A DNA stretch of 38,593 bases, taken from NCBI GenBank assembly GCA_037178625.1, contig JAWZXG010000067.1, positions 1-38,593 on the forward strand, in the 5' to 3' direction. Positions within the stretch are counted from its first letter, which is position 1. Every line of letters starts with the position of its first letter. The stretch is from Skeletonema tropicum. Its lineage: Eukaryota > Bacillariophyta > Thalassiosirophyceae > Thalassiosirales > Thalassiosiraceae. Shown in pieces: positions 9,905 to 21,510 of this stretch. A program made the translations under genes and the position numbers. Below the pieces are notes generated by a model, which was not told the origin of the DNA, did no database searches, and saw nothing but the letters and a program-made list of their open reading frames with translations.

Positions 9905-11605
9905 CGGTCCGCTAGCACTTCCGAACCATGTCGACAGGTCAAACCACCCCTTCTGCTGGCCGCAACAGCAGGAGCGAGAGCGGCCGATCATCCCGACGTT
10001 CGAGAAGGGGAGAAGATACCACGCCTGCAAAGCTTTCAGTCCCCAAACATTTCTTCTTCAGCCGTGATGAGAGTCGTAATTGCTTCAATTTTCAATTAAA
10101 GCCAACAGTTAACGCACACAAGAGAGTCATCTGTGATGGCTGCCTTTATACTCTAAATAACGCTGGAGGCATCCTCACCCCTGACCTTATCAGCAGGACA
10201 CGCGGGACCAACGTAAAAAAGAAATGTCAACGGCCTTGGGACCAGACATGGAAAGACCACCCTGATCGTGGAAAAGTGCAACGACACAATGATTTCATGG
10301 CTCTATTCGAAGATGAAACAACAATTATTACTCCAGTCTCGCATCCTGTCGATATGCGGTCATTAAGAGGTTCGCCGGCAAAGAAGAAAAAGAAAAGCAA
10401 AGCTACAAATAACAAGCAGTCGAAAGAAACAGAAGAGCAAGAAGAGACAGAAGTGGATCTTCTTCTGCCAAAGAGACTCAATCCGGGAAGCATTGTAATT
10501 TTCGACCACAATGGTCACCTTACCGATGATGCTGTTGCACTGTTCGAACAAAAATTAAAAACCTCGCGCAATGGTAAACTACCGCCGAATGATAACGATT
10601 AACGAGTTGCTGGAATGTTGTTGCAATGGATGTTTGATGAGCATGATGTCGATGTGCCAGTTGCAAAGTTATTATCATTTACAAAACACCGACCAATGCT
10701 TGTTGCTAAGATGCCAGGGACCTATGCAGTCGAGGAAACAACAAGAAATAAACGTGCACGGACAAAGAAAGCAGGTGACTGGCTAGATAGTCTCAAGTCT
10801 GGCGGCTTCAACACTGAGGATGAAATGCTTGAGTTACTCATACAGCGGCGGTTGAAGAATGGCATTCCAAAGAAATACATTATCAAAACATGGAATGCAC
10901 ACCATAGATTCGACGTTGAAACAACGCTAGCCTGCTGCAAATTCGCTGGTATAAATCTAAAACAACTACGACGGGTTGCGATGTTTATTGCCTGTGACAC
11001 TCGTGATCCGGGAAGTAATGGCAGAGGACTTCGACCATTTGCACCAACAAAGGAGTGTTACAAACGGAAAAGGGATGCTGTTATAGCAAAATACCCGACA
11101 ATGACATATAAGAAGGTCCCATTGCTGGAAAAGGATGCCGATGAACTGAAAGAACTCGTCTACAAACTTTGCAAAGATGATTGCCCAATTAGTGGATGGA
11201 AGCCAAAACTAACACGCTCTATGAAAGCCCATCTCCTTTTTGGTGGACATCTTGTGAGACAGCTCCGTCTATGGGGCACTCTTGGTGGTATTGACGAGCA
11301 AAACATTGAGAGCGCCCATGCAATATGGAATAAATTACTGCGGCAATTTGGAGTCACTCGAGGTACGGAACTTCAGAAGAAGGTGTTACGTGAGTACTTA
11401 TTCCAGACGGAAGATTTTATGCATTTGATTATAGCACGTGTCAAAGAAGAAGGCAAGCGCAATCTGAAGAGTAGAGGCAATGATACTAATGAGCTTCCTC
11501 GGGCAAGACCGGCACAACGTCGAATTGTCGGTGACGAACTTGATATCGAAGGATTGCAGAATGATAGTTTGGAGATTGGACCTTTGGCAGTCAACATCAA
11601 CAATG
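9905..11605 (+). mobile_element. Module B cassette, copy 1 (1701 bp)
   Basis: This segment replaces module A between the same two boundary sequences, GAATTCAACT on the left and AGGTATTGCAGG on the right. It carries one long reading frame interrupted by one TAA (9928-10602 and 10615-11697). I see no terminal inverted repeats or target-site duplication at its ends. It therefore looks like a fragment joined by recombination rather than a complete transposon. Confidence 0.75.
9928..10602 (+). CDS. Module B first frame, 224 aa, basic SR-rich protein of unknown family
   Basis: I do not recognise the family. The ATG is preceded by ACC, a good eukaryotic start context. Residues 12-27 are rich in Ser and Arg, and residues 151-158 are a lysine run (AKKKKKSK) that could be a nuclear localisation signal. 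An acidic Glu/Thr stretch follows at about 165-176. A Cys pair (ICDGC, about 68-72) could belong to a small metal site, but no full zinc finger is evident. The frame ends at TAA 10600-10602, and the same register continues without another stop into the 360-aa frame starting 12 bases later. It is probably the N-terminal half of a longer element-encoded protein. Confidence 0.6.
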   Translation: MSTGQTTPSAGRNSRSESGRSSRRSRRGEDTTPAKLSVPKHFFFSRDESRNCFNFQLKPTVNAHKRVICDGCLYTLNNAGGILTPDLISRTRGTNVKKKCQRPWDQTWKDHPDRGKVQRHNDFMALFEDETTIITPVSHPVDMRSLRGSPAKKKKKSKATNNKQSKETEEQEETEVDLLLPKRLNPGSIVIFDHNGHLTDDAVALFEQKLKTSRNGKLPPNDND

Positions 11606-11697
11606 AGGTATTGCAGGGGAGTGACTGCTACTGCCATGGTCATCACTGCCGAGCAGTGGAAGGAGTTGTGCAATTTGGAGCCGACCGATCTCGATAA
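10615..11697 (+). CDS. Module B second frame, 360 aa, transposase-like C-terminal region, chimeric end
   Basis: This frame is in the same register as the 224-aa frame, separated by one TAA and four codons. Residues about 204-247 contain KAHLLFGGHLVRQLRLWG followed by DEQNIESAH. That arrangement (K-x-H, spaced H, then a Glu-rich E-Q-x-x-E-S-x-H) resembles the C-terminal catalytic part of DDE-superfamily transposases common in protist and invertebrate genomes. This is motif recall, not a search result. Earlier Asp residues of a DDE triad are not assigned. Residues from about 331 onward are read from the array core in a different frame from the core's own 98-aa frame, so the natural C-terminus is lost. 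Expression is unknown. Confidence 0.55.
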   Translation: MLLQWMFDEHDVDVPVAKLLSFTKHRPMLVAKMPGTYAVEETTRNKRARTKKAGDWLDSLKSGGFNTEDEMLELLIQRRLKNGIPKKYIIKTWNAHHRFDVETTLACCKFAGINLKQLRRVAMFIACDTRDPGSNGRGLRPFAPTKECYKRKRDAVIAKYPTMTYKKVPLLEKDADELKELVYKLCKDDCPISGWKPKLTRSMKAHLLFGGHLVRQLRLWGTLGGIDEQNIESAHAIWNKLLRQFGVTRGTELQKKVLREYLFQTEDFMHLIIARVKEEGKRNLKSRGNDTNELPRARPAQRRIVGDELDIEGLQNDSLEIGPLAVNINNEVLQGSDCYCHGHHCRAVEGVVQFGADRSR

Positions 11698-13115
11698 TGA
11701 TATCAATCGCAGGTTGTCGACCTTGAAGTGCAAGCACAGCTTCATCAAAGCGACAAAAGAAGCAAGGCAACATCAAGTATTCACAGTCTTGCCGAGAGAA
11801 TTCAAAAGTTATGAAGAAACGGAAAGACGATGGTATGAGTGATTTAGAGACTAAGAACAAAATTCTTCGTGAGATTGGAATTCAAAGTGGACAGCAATCA
11901 CTCCGTGATGTATTTTCTCGGAGAAGTTCTAGTACGTAGTTAATTGTTACTCCTATGTAATAGTTCAAAGTGGACAGCAATCACTCTGTGATATTGCTTG
12001 CTGGACCTGGCTGTGGCACGTGTATTATTGCTCTAGTAATAGGATGGATATCTACGAGTACTTGAATTTACTTTACTTTGACTTCTAAGTACTCCCCCTC
12101 CATGCATGCATTCATTTCTATTCATTTCCCACTTGGGAAGTTTGGCAATCTCCGCTGCCGAGGGGCCAGTGGAACGGACAGCCTTGGCTTCAGTAACGGC
12201 ATCATTGAAAGACTTTACACTTCTGAAAATGCAGCCAATGATGCATGACGAGTGAATATACGAATCATGATTCAGTCATGACCATGGCGCATAAACTAAC
12301 AAAGTCACCAGAACTGCCAAGAGGAATTACTTGCAAACTCAACCAGGATGACCAATCACCTAGGCCTCTCCTTGATGCTGCTGCCCAATTTCGATAGCTA
12401 CATTTCCATCCTCTGCACCCACTACACCACTTCCAACGACACAAACTGAAAGTAACACTGGTTGATCGCATCCACGATAATCCAAGCGCTTGCAGTCGCC
12501 ACCTTCCACCTTCCGTATCGAGTCGGATTCTACTGGTAATCCTGCAGAACAACGGTATTGTCATGTCGAGAGAGTCCCAATGCAAGTTGACCAATTGTTA
12601 TTTTGGAAAATATGAATCCCAATTTGTTGCCCACTAGATAACTAGCCATAATGACTTGGCACTTCCTTCTGCGGTAAGAAGATCAAAGATAAACTAGTCA
12701 CAGCATTTATTGAATGTCCCAAAACGCTTCCTTGAGTTCATTGGCGCTTCCACATAATGCAGATCTTTCCATCCTTACTATACAGCCCGTCACGTAAATC
12801 GATGCTTGGGATGGCAGTTACGTTATGAGTTATGAGGCAAGACGATGATAAAATTGCAGTGTTGATGAGGATGACGGATGTAATGTGTATTTGCCCCGCC
12901 CGCCTGGTTCTGGTTGAATCTCCAGCCCTCCTCCTCCATTGTTGATTCATTCCATCAGCACTCTGTTTTTGAGAGTCATTGCTATCAGCGGCAGAATGAA
13001 TGTCCACCGTCCACCCTCAGTTGCCTCTCTTATGAGACAATGATACAACGTTGTGTGATGCTACATCGCTCGGTGCTCGGTGCCTATGGTACCTGTGCTG
13101 CTGTGTTTCCATATT

Positions 13116-13199
13116 CCCGTTTCTGCCCAAACTTGTCCCGTTTCTGCCCAAACTTGTCCCGTTTCTGCCCAAACTTGTCCCGTTTCTGCCCAAACTTGT
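13116..13199 (+). repeat. 21-bp minisatellite, 4 copies (unit 4)
   Basis: Four perfect copies, one more than most units. Confidence 0.97.
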
Positions 13200-13626
13200 C
13201 CCAGGTTGATATCTCATGCACGCTCATGATGATTTAATAGGTTGAAGATCCAAGCGACGCATTCTTTCGCAGTCCATGGCAGGTAGTCGCTCGATTTATT
13301 GGCCTGTAGAAGTAATTGGGCGTCATAATAGTACTGGAAATCACGTGTGGTGTGGGTGGCACGTCGGCAGGGTGTGACATGCCGCCGAGACCTAGCGACA
13401 AAAGGAGCTTGTATGGCAGGATGGCAGGAGATAATATATCTACAATGGTTGATGGACACTATATCTTTGATTTGCCTCTCTACAGTAATCTAGCATTCAG
13501 CTTAACGGTTGAAAGGGCGAAATATTTGGAGACGGAGCGTGTAGATGCTAATTCGGTTGCACAGTCCATCGTCAAAAGTGTCGAAAACTACGACTCCGCC
13601 AATAGGTAGGCTTGCTGAATTCAACT

Positions 13627-14391
13627 TGAACCGAGTTGCTGTTGCAAGAGGTGGGGAGCACAATCAGGCCCGTTATGATGAGGGAACTTGGGATTCATAC
13701 TTCCAAGCCCCCGATTTCGACTGGAATATCATCAAGCAGACTGAGCGTCAGTGTATGCTCGTGTTCTGTGACCTATTCTCTACCGGCTATGCCCATTCTG
13801 CTCACTTGCCGTCTTCTATCTATTTGGTGGTCTCCGCCGTGACAATGTTAGTGCTCTCAAAGCGCCCTACATCTTCCCCCACTTGAGAAATATGAAAAAT
13901 GAAAGTGTTGCAACTAGAATGACAAAAATTCTCCGCAATAATATTGAGCACGAGCTCCGTCGGAAAACGTTGTTCACGTCACGATCGATGAGAAAGGGCA
14001 GCATGACCGAGTTCCGGTTACACCGCCCGAGATCTATCTTACGAGGAGGAACTTGCTCGCAGTGGGCATACAATTCTACCCGCCAACACCTTTGGAGAAG
14101 ACAATGCTTCTATGGGCATCAGAAGAGCATCCCACCAAGAAGCAGAAGGCCACGGCAAGTACCCCTCCAGAATCAGAGACAGCCAATGCAGGTACCACCT
14201 AACAATCAGCCTACAATACCGTTGTGGCTAATGCCATCAAATCTACAGGGAACAATAAGACTGGTGGTGTTACTGTCCTGACTGAGTTGGAGAGGTTTGT
14301 GGAAGTTGGCACCATTAGTAAAAAACAAAAGGATTTTCTTAGTGCCGGCAGTGTGGGGCTTGTTTCAAAGTCCATCCTCAATGATATATGA
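13627..14391 (+). pseudogene. Module A recombinase-like remnant, copy 3
   Basis: Same broken frames as copy 1, with the TCT triplet and a six-A run. Confidence 0.43.
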
Positions 14392-15961
14392 AGAATGATT
14401 TGATTATTGGACTCCCTGATTATAATTCCCTGGGGTCTGAAGGGGCTAGGTATTGCAGGGGAGTGACTGCTACTGCCATGGTCATCACTGCCGAGCAGTG
14501 GAAGGAGTTGTGCAATTTGGAGCCGACCGATCTCGATAATGATATCAATCGCAGGTTGTCGACCTTGAAGTGCAAGCACAGCTTCATCAAAGCGACAAAA
14601 GAAGCAAGGCAACATCAAGTATTCACAGTCTTGCCGAGAGAATTCAAAAGTTATGAAGAAACGGAAAGACGATGGTATGAGTGATTTAGAGACTAAGAAC
14701 AAAATTCTTCGTGAGATTGGAATTCAAAGTGGACAGCAATCACTCCGTGATGTATTTTCTCGGAGAAGTTCTAGTACGTAGTTAATTGTTACTCCTATGT
14801 AATAGTTCAAAGTGGACAGCAATCACTCTGTGATATTGCTTGCTGGACCTGGCTGTGGCACGTGTATTATTGCTCTAGTAATAGGATGGATATCTACGAG
14901 TACTTGAATTTACTTTACTTTGACTTCTAAGTACTCCCCCTCCATGCATGCATTCATTTCTATTCATTTCCCACTTGGGAAGTTTGGCAATCTCCGCTGC
15001 CGAGGGGCCAGTGGAACGGACAGCCTTGGCTTCAGTAACGGCATCATTGAAAGACTTTACACTTCTGAAAATGCAGCCAATGATGCATGACGAGTGAATA
15101 TACGAATCATGATTCAGTCATGACCATGGCGCATAAACTAACAAAGTCACCAGAACTGCCAAGAGGAATTACTTGCAAACTCAACCAGGATGACCAATCA
15201 CCTAGGCCTCTCCTTGATGCTGCTGCCCAATTTCGATAGCTACATTTCCATCCTCTGCACCCACTACACCACTTCCAACGACACAAACTGAAAGTAACAC
15301 TGGTTGATCGCATCCACGATAATCCAAGCGCTTGCAGTCGCCACCTTCCACCTTCCGTATCGAGTCGGATTCTACTGGTAATCCTGCAGAACAACGGTAT
15401 TGTCATGTCGAGAGAGTCCCAATGCAAGTTGACCAATTGTTATTTTGGAAAATATGAATCCCAATTTGTTGCCCACTAGATAACTAGCCATAATGACTTG
15501 GCACTTCCTTCTGCGGTAAGAAGATCAAAGATAAACTAGTCACAGCATTTATTGAATGTCCCAAAACGCTTCCTTGAGTTCATTGGCGCTTCCACATAAT
15601 GCAGATCTTTCCATCCTTACTATACAGCCCGTCACGTAAATCGATGCTTGGGATGGCAGTTACGTTATGAGTTATGAGGCAAGACGATGATAAAATTGCA
15701 GTGTTGATGAGGATGACGGATGTAATGTGTATTTGCCCCGCCCGCCTGGTTCTGGTTGAATCTCCAGCCCTCCTCCTCCATTGTTGATTCATTCCATCAG
15801 CACTCTGTTTTTGAGAGTCATTGCTATCAGCGGCAGAATGAATGTCCACCGTCCACCCTCAGTTGCCTCTCTTATGAGACAATGATACAACGTTGTGTGA
15901 TGCTACATCGCTCGGTGCTCGGTGCCTATGGTAGGTACCTGTGCTGCTGTGTTTCCATATT

Positions 15962-16024
15962 CCCGTTTCTGCCCAAACTTGTCCCGTTTCTGCCCAAACT
16001 TGTCCCGTTTCTGCCCAAACTTGT
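15962..16024 (+). repeat. 21-bp minisatellite, 3 copies (unit 5)
   Basis: Three perfect copies. Confidence 0.97.
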
Positions 16025-16451
16025 CCCAGGTTGATATCTCATGCACGCTCATGATGATTTAATAGGTTGAAGATCCAAGCGACGCATTCTTTCGCAGTCC
16101 ATGGCAGGTAGTCGCTCGATTTATTGGCCTGTAGAAGTAATTGGGCGTCATAATAGTACTGGAAATCACGTGTGGTGTGGGTGGCACGTCGGCAGGGTGT
16201 GACATGCCGCCGAGACCTAGCGACAAAAGGAGCTTGTATGGCAGGATGGCAGGAGATAATATATCTACAATGGTTGATGGACACTATATCTTTGATTTGC
16301 CTCTCTACAGTAATCTAGCATTCAGCTTAACGGTTGAAAGGGCGAAATATTTGGAGACGGAGCGTGTAGATGCTAATTCGGTTGCACAGTCCATCGTCAA
16401 AAGTGTCGAAAACTACGACTCCGCCAATAGGTAGGCTTGCTGAATTCAACT

Positions 16452-17216
16452 TGAACCGAGTTGCTGTTGCAAGAGGTGGGGAGCACAATCAGGCCCGTTA
16501 TGATGAGGGAACTTGGGATTCATACTTCCAAGCCCCCGATTTCGACTGGAATATCATCAAGCAGACTGAGCGTCAGTGTATGCTCGTGTTCTGTGACCTA
16601 TTCTCTACCGGCTATGCCCATTCTGCTCACTTGCCGTCTTCTATCTATTTGGTGGTCTCCGCCGTGACAATGTTAGTGCTCTCAAAGCGCCCTACATCTT
16701 CCCCCACTTGAGAAATATGAAAAATGAAAGTGTTGCAACTAGAATGACAAAAATTCTCCGCAATAATATTGAGCACGAGCTCCGTCGGAAAACGTTGTTC
16801 ACGTCACGATCGATGAGAAAGGGCAGCATGACCGAGTTCCGGTTACACCGCCCGAGATCTATCTTACGAGGAGGAACTTGCTCGCAGTGGGCATACAATT
16901 CTACCCGCCAACACCTTTGGAGAAGACAATGCTTCTATGGGCATCAGAAGAGCATCCCACCAAGAAGCAGAAGGCCACGGCAAGTACCCCTCCAGAATCA
17001 GAGACAGCCAATGCAGGTACCACCTAACAATCAGCCTACAATACCGTTGTGGCTAATGCCATCAAATCTACAGGGAACAATAAGACTGGTGGTGTTACTG
17101 TCCTGACTGAGTTGGAGAGGTTTGTGGAAGTTGGCACCATTAGTAAAAAACAAAAGGATTTTCTTAGTGCCGGCAGTGTGGGGCTTGTTTCAAAGTCCAT
17201 CCTCAATGATATATGA
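16452..17216 (+). pseudogene. Module A recombinase-like remnant, copy 4
   Basis: Same broken frames, TCT triplet present, six-A run. I see no difference from copy 3. Confidence 0.43.
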
Positions 17217-18782
17217 AGAATGATTTGATTATTGGACTCCCTGATTATAATTCCCTGGGGTCTGAAGGGGCTAGGTATTGCAGGGGAGTGACTGCTACTG
17301 CCATGGTCATCACTGCCGAGCAGTGGAAGGAGTTGTGCAATTTGGAGCCGACCGATCTCGATAATGATATCAATCGCAGGTTGTCGACCTTGAAGTGCAA
17401 GCACAGCTTCATCAAAGCGACAAAAGAAGCAAGGCAACATCAAGTATTCACAGTCTTGCCGAGAGAATTCAAAAGTTATGAAGAAACGGAAAGACGATGG
17501 TATGAGTGATTTAGAGACTAAGAACAAAATTCTTCGTGAGATTGGAATTCAAAGTGGACAGCAATCACTCCGTGATGTATTTTCTCGGAGAAGTTCTAGT
17601 ACGTAGTTAATTGTTACTCCTATGTAATAGTTCAAAGTGGACAGCAATCACTCTGTGATATTGCTTGCTGGACCTGGCTGTGGCACGTGTATTATTGCTC
17701 TAGTAATAGGATGGATATCTACGAGTACTTGAATTTACTTTACTTTGACTTCTAAGTACTCCCCCTCCATGCATGCATTCATTTCTATTCATTTCCCACT
17801 TGGGAAGTTTGGCAATCTCCGCTGCCGAGGGGCCAGTGGAACGGACAGCCTTGGCTTCAGTAACGGCATCATTGAAAGACTTTACACTTCTGAAAATGCA
17901 GCCAATGATGCATGACGAGTGAATATACGAATCATGATTCAGTCATGACCATGGCGCATAAACTAACAAAGTCACCAGAACTGCCAAGAGGAATTACTTG
18001 CAAACTCAACCAGGATGACCAATCACCTAGGCCTCTCCTTGATGCTGCTGCCCAATTTCGATAGCTACATTTCCATCCTCTGCACCCACTACACCACTTC
18101 CAACGACACAAACTGAAAGTAACACTGGTTGATCGCATCCACGATAATCCAAGCGCTTGCAGTCGCCACCTTCCACCTTCCGTATCGAGTCGGATTCTAC
18201 TGGTAATCCTGCAGAACAACGGTATTGTCATGTCGAGAGAGTCCCAATGCAAGTTGACCAATTGTTATTTTGGAAAATATGAATCCCAATTTGTTGCCCA
18301 CTAGATAACTAGCCATAATGACTTGGCACTTCCTTCTGCGGTAAGAAGATCAAAGATAAACTAGTCACAGCATTTATTGAATGTCCCAAAACGCTTCCTT
18401 GAGTTCATTGGCGCTTCCACATAATGCAGATCTTTCCATCCTTACTATACAGCCCGTCACGTAAATCGATGCTTGGGATGGCAGTTACGTTATGAGTTAT
18501 GAGGCAAGACGATGATAAAATTGCAGTGTTGATGAGGATGACGGATGTAATGTGTATTTGCCCCGCCCGCCTGGTTCTGGTTGAATCTCCAGCCCTCCTC
18601 CTCCATTGTTGATTCATTCCATCAGCACTCTGTTTTTGAGAGTCATTGCTATCAGCGGCAGAATGAATGTCCACCGTCCACCCTCAGTTGCCTCTCTTAT
18701 GAGACAATGATACAACGTTGTGTGATGCTACATCGCTCGGTGCTCGGTGCCTATGGTACCTGTGCTGCTGTGTTTCCATATT

Positions 18783-18845
18783 CCCGTTTCTGCCCAAACT
18801 TGTCCCGTTTCTGCCCAAACTTGTCCCGTTTCTGCCCAAACTTGT
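18783..18845 (+). repeat. 21-bp minisatellite, 3 copies (unit 6, first core)
   Basis: Three perfect copies before module C. Confidence 0.97.
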
Positions 18846-18966
18846 CCCAGGTTGATATCTCATGCACGCTCATGATGATTTAATAGGTTGAAGAGAGAGA
18901 GGCTACATACGCTGCACACGCGTATTTCGAACACACCACTGCACACACCACTCAAATTGTAAGTGG

Positions 18967-18974
18967 TGACGTGG
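18967..18974 (+). promoter_or_regulatory. TGACGTGG bZIP-type element, module C copy 2
   Basis: Same motif and spacing as the copy at 7361, upstream of the exon candidate at 19073. Confidence 0.3.
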
Positions 18975-19072
18975 CACATCTGCCTCACGTCCTTGCTTCC
19001 GACTTCCTGGCTGGCGCCGGCGCTCCCAACCCAAACCGCCAGTGATTTAATCCAACACATAACAACAAAACC

Positions 19073-19188
19073 ATGATATCTCCTACAGCCATGACGCCAT
19101 CCAACTTCATACGAAAATTATTTCATGCTACTACCATATCATCATTGATCCTATCAGCACACCGTCTCCTTACGAGTAAAAAATCCAG
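19073..19188 (+). CDS. Candidate first exon of a captured gene, module C copy 2
   Basis: Identical to the exon candidate at 7467, with the same GTAAAT donor at 19189. Confidence 0.3.
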
Positions 19189-19556
19189 GTAAATATTCAG
19201 TGTTTATTATTTTATCTGCTCTACACAAAAAATGTTGTTACTTACTGAATAATTTCCGAAAAACAACTCCGCACACAGGCCTAATACTCTTATCCCGATC
19301 TCCTCCTTTGGCGTTTTCTAATGAATTATTATCAGCGTCAATTTATCATTGTGCTGTCAGGCGTTATTGATAACAGGGCAAAAGATGAGGTTCTCTGAAG
19401 AAATTATTGATATTATTTAAGATTTCCGGGGGCGATGGATAGTGGACAGTATTCAGGAGGAAAGGGTGGCAGTCTTGGGGGCAAGCTATTCCATGGCTTA
19501 ATCCTGTTTGACTGCTTTTCATTCTGTATTGAGTGGCTTCCTCTAACTTCGTATCA

Positions 19557-19634
19557 TCTCGGCTGCTCCTCATGCTCATCACATTCTCAAGAATTACTGA
19601 CCAACGTTACTGATTGGGAATCAATTACATCGAA
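19557..19634 (+). repeat. 78-bp direct repeat, left member, module C copy 2
   Basis: Same as the repeat at 7951; its partner is at 20316. Confidence 0.95.
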
Positions 19635-19857
19635 GGGGTCGTTGCTGCCCCCTTCGACTTGCTGGAAATCTGGAGAAATTATCTCTTTTCTACGCAACAA
19701 TAGATAGCCACCGTACAACGGCGATGTTCGTCATGGTCAAGCAATGGACGGGGAAGACGCAGATCGACGTCTAATGATTGACGGAGAGAAGATTTGAATT
19801 GAAGCCTCCCATTGTGATGTCTGGCACTACTTTTCCGATTGGAAGGGGAGAAGCCAA

Positions 19858-20235
19858 ATGAATATGGTCGAAGCAATATTTCTTTTCATTTCTACTCAAA
19901 ATCAATTACTTCTTAGTTGGTCTGCGCACTTGCCCTTTTCCTGGGACTTCGCCCAAGGAATGTCTTCGTCGACATATTCAAAGTTACCCTATCCTTTCGC
20001 GACGGATCCAATCCCCTCCTCTGGCATAGGACGAGGAGAAGGGGCTAAGGCCTTTGACAAGTTGGAGGGAGATTTGATGTGTCTCTTATATTTACATCGT
20101 TGGACGGAGATGCAGAAGCAACAACTGCGGTGGGAGTCTGCCGGCACTATTGATCGATTTCATCTGAAGATGGGAGAGAGGAAGTTTCCCATTCACGAGG
20201 ACGTCGTGTTTTTCAGTTGCAGAAATAGAAAGTGA
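19858..20235 (+). CDS. 125-codon open frame in module C copy 2, unknown
   Basis: Identical to the frame at 8252, with the same reservations. Confidence 0.2.
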   Translation: MNMVEAIFLFISTQNQLLLSWSAHLPFSWDFAQGMSSSTYSKLPYPFATDPIPSSGIGRGEGAKAFDKLEGDLMCLLYLHRWTEMQKQQLRWESAGTIDRFHLKMGERKFPIHEDVVFFSCRNRK

Positions 20236-20315
20236 CCTTATAAAAGTGAGTACAAACTTAGTACATAAGTTGATGGCATCTCTGAATGCAATCAGTCTCA
20301 CATCTAACTAACTTT

Positions 20316-20393
20316 TCTCGGCTGCTCCTCATGCTCATCACATTCTCAAGAATTACTGACCAACGTTACTGATTGGGAATCAATTACATCGAA
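20316..20393 (+). repeat. 78-bp direct repeat, right member, module C copy 2
   Basis: Same as the repeat at 8710; it again ends exactly at the core restart. Confidence 0.95.
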
Positions 20394-21020
20394 CTTGCAG
20401 TCGCCACCTTCCACCTTCCGTATCGAGTCGGATTCTACTGGTAATCCTGCAGAACAACGGTATTGTCATGTCGAGAGAGTCCCAATGCAAGTTGACCAAT
20501 TGTTATTTTGGAAAATATGAATCCCAATTTGTTGCCCACTAGATAACTAGCCATAATGACTTGGCACTTCCTTCTGCGGTAAGAAGATCAAAGATAAACT
20601 AGTCACAGCATTTATTGAATGTCCCAAAACGCTTCCTTGAGTTCATTGGCGCTTCCACATAATGCAGATCTTTCCATCCTTACTATACAGCCCGTCACGT
20701 AAATCGATGCTTGGGATGGCAGTTACGTTATGAGTTATGAGGCAAGACGATGATAAAATTGCAGTGTTGATGAGGATGACGGATGTAATGTGTATTTGCC
20801 CCGCCCGCCTGGTTCTGGTTGAATCTCCAGACCTCCTCCTCCATTGTTGATTCATTCCATCAGCACTCTGTTTTTGAGAGTCATTGCTATCAGCGGCAGA
20901 ATGAATGTCCACCGTCCACCCTCAGTTGCCTCTCTTATGAGACAATGATACAACGTTGTGTGATGCTACATCGCTCGGTGCTCGGTGCCTATGGTACCTG
21001 TGCTGCTGTGTTTCCATATT

Positions 21021-21083
21021 CCCGTTTCTGCCCAAACTTGTCCCGTTTCTGCCCAAACTTGTCCCGTTTCTGCCCAAACTTGT
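21021..21083 (+). repeat. 21-bp minisatellite, 3 copies (unit 6, restarted core)
   Basis: Three perfect copies in the half core after module C. Confidence 0.97.
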
Positions 21084-21510
21084 CCCAGGTTGATATCTCA
21101 TGCACGCTCATGATGATTTAATAGGTTGAAGATCCAAGCGACGCATTCTTTCGCAGTCCATGGCAGGTAGTCGCTCGATTTATTGGCCTGTAGAAGTAAT
21201 TGGGCGTCATAATAGTACTGGAAATCACGTGTGGTGTGGGTGGCACGTCGGCAGGGTGTGACATGCCGCCGAGACCTAGCGACAAAAGGAGCTTGTATGG
21301 CAGGATGGCAGGAGATAATATATCTACAATGGTTGATGGACACTATATCTTTGATTTGCCTCTCTACAGTAATCTAGCATTCAGCTTAACGGTTGAAAGG
21401 GCGAAATATTTGGAGACGGAGCGTGTAGATGCTAATTCGGTTGCACAGTCCATCGTCAAAAGTGTCGAAAACTACGACTCCGCCAATAGGTAGGCTTGCT
21501 GAATTCAACT

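Larger units (their letters stand above)
5671..11605 (+). repeat. Array unit 3, compound type C+B (5935 bp)
   Basis: The core starts normally at 5671 and runs to 7292, where module C replaces it (7293-8787). The core then restarts at an earlier internal point (8788, equivalent to 906 in unit 1) and runs to 9904. Module B follows (9905-11605). The segment equivalent to 906-1650 is therefore present twice. Both core halves have the short GGTACC form and three minisatellite copies. Confidence 0.95.
11606..14447 (+). repeat. Array unit 4, type A, four minisatellite copies (2842 bp)
   Basis: Core 11606-13626 is followed by module A 13627-14447. The extra length is one additional 21-bp minisatellite copy. 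It has the short GGTACC form and six A in the poly-A run. The same marker combination is found in unit 9. Confidence 0.95.
14448..17272 (+). repeat. Array unit 5, type A (2825 bp)
   Basis: Core 14448-16451 is followed by module A 16452-17272. It has three minisatellite copies, the GGTAGGTACC form and six A. The marker state matches unit 10. Confidence 0.95.
18895..20393 (+). repeat. Module C insertion, copy 2 (1499 bp)
   Basis: Same insert as at 7293 with the same two joints and a 4-bp ATAC insertion near its left end. No other difference was noticed. Confidence 0.9.

Noticed and set aside
9890..10099. 69-codon frame overlapping the start of module B
   Set aside because: It is an alternative register of the 224-codon frame, which has the better start context and far greater length.
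10227..10551. Minus-strand frames rich in Phe and Ser opposite the module B lysine run
   Set aside because: These are complements of the AAG/AAA-rich stretch, giving artificial Phe/Leu runs.
10600..10602. TAA read as a sense codon (variant genetic code)
   Set aside because: Only one TAA occurs in about 590 codons of the module B frame while CAA and CAG are used freely. A reassigned stop would be far more frequent.
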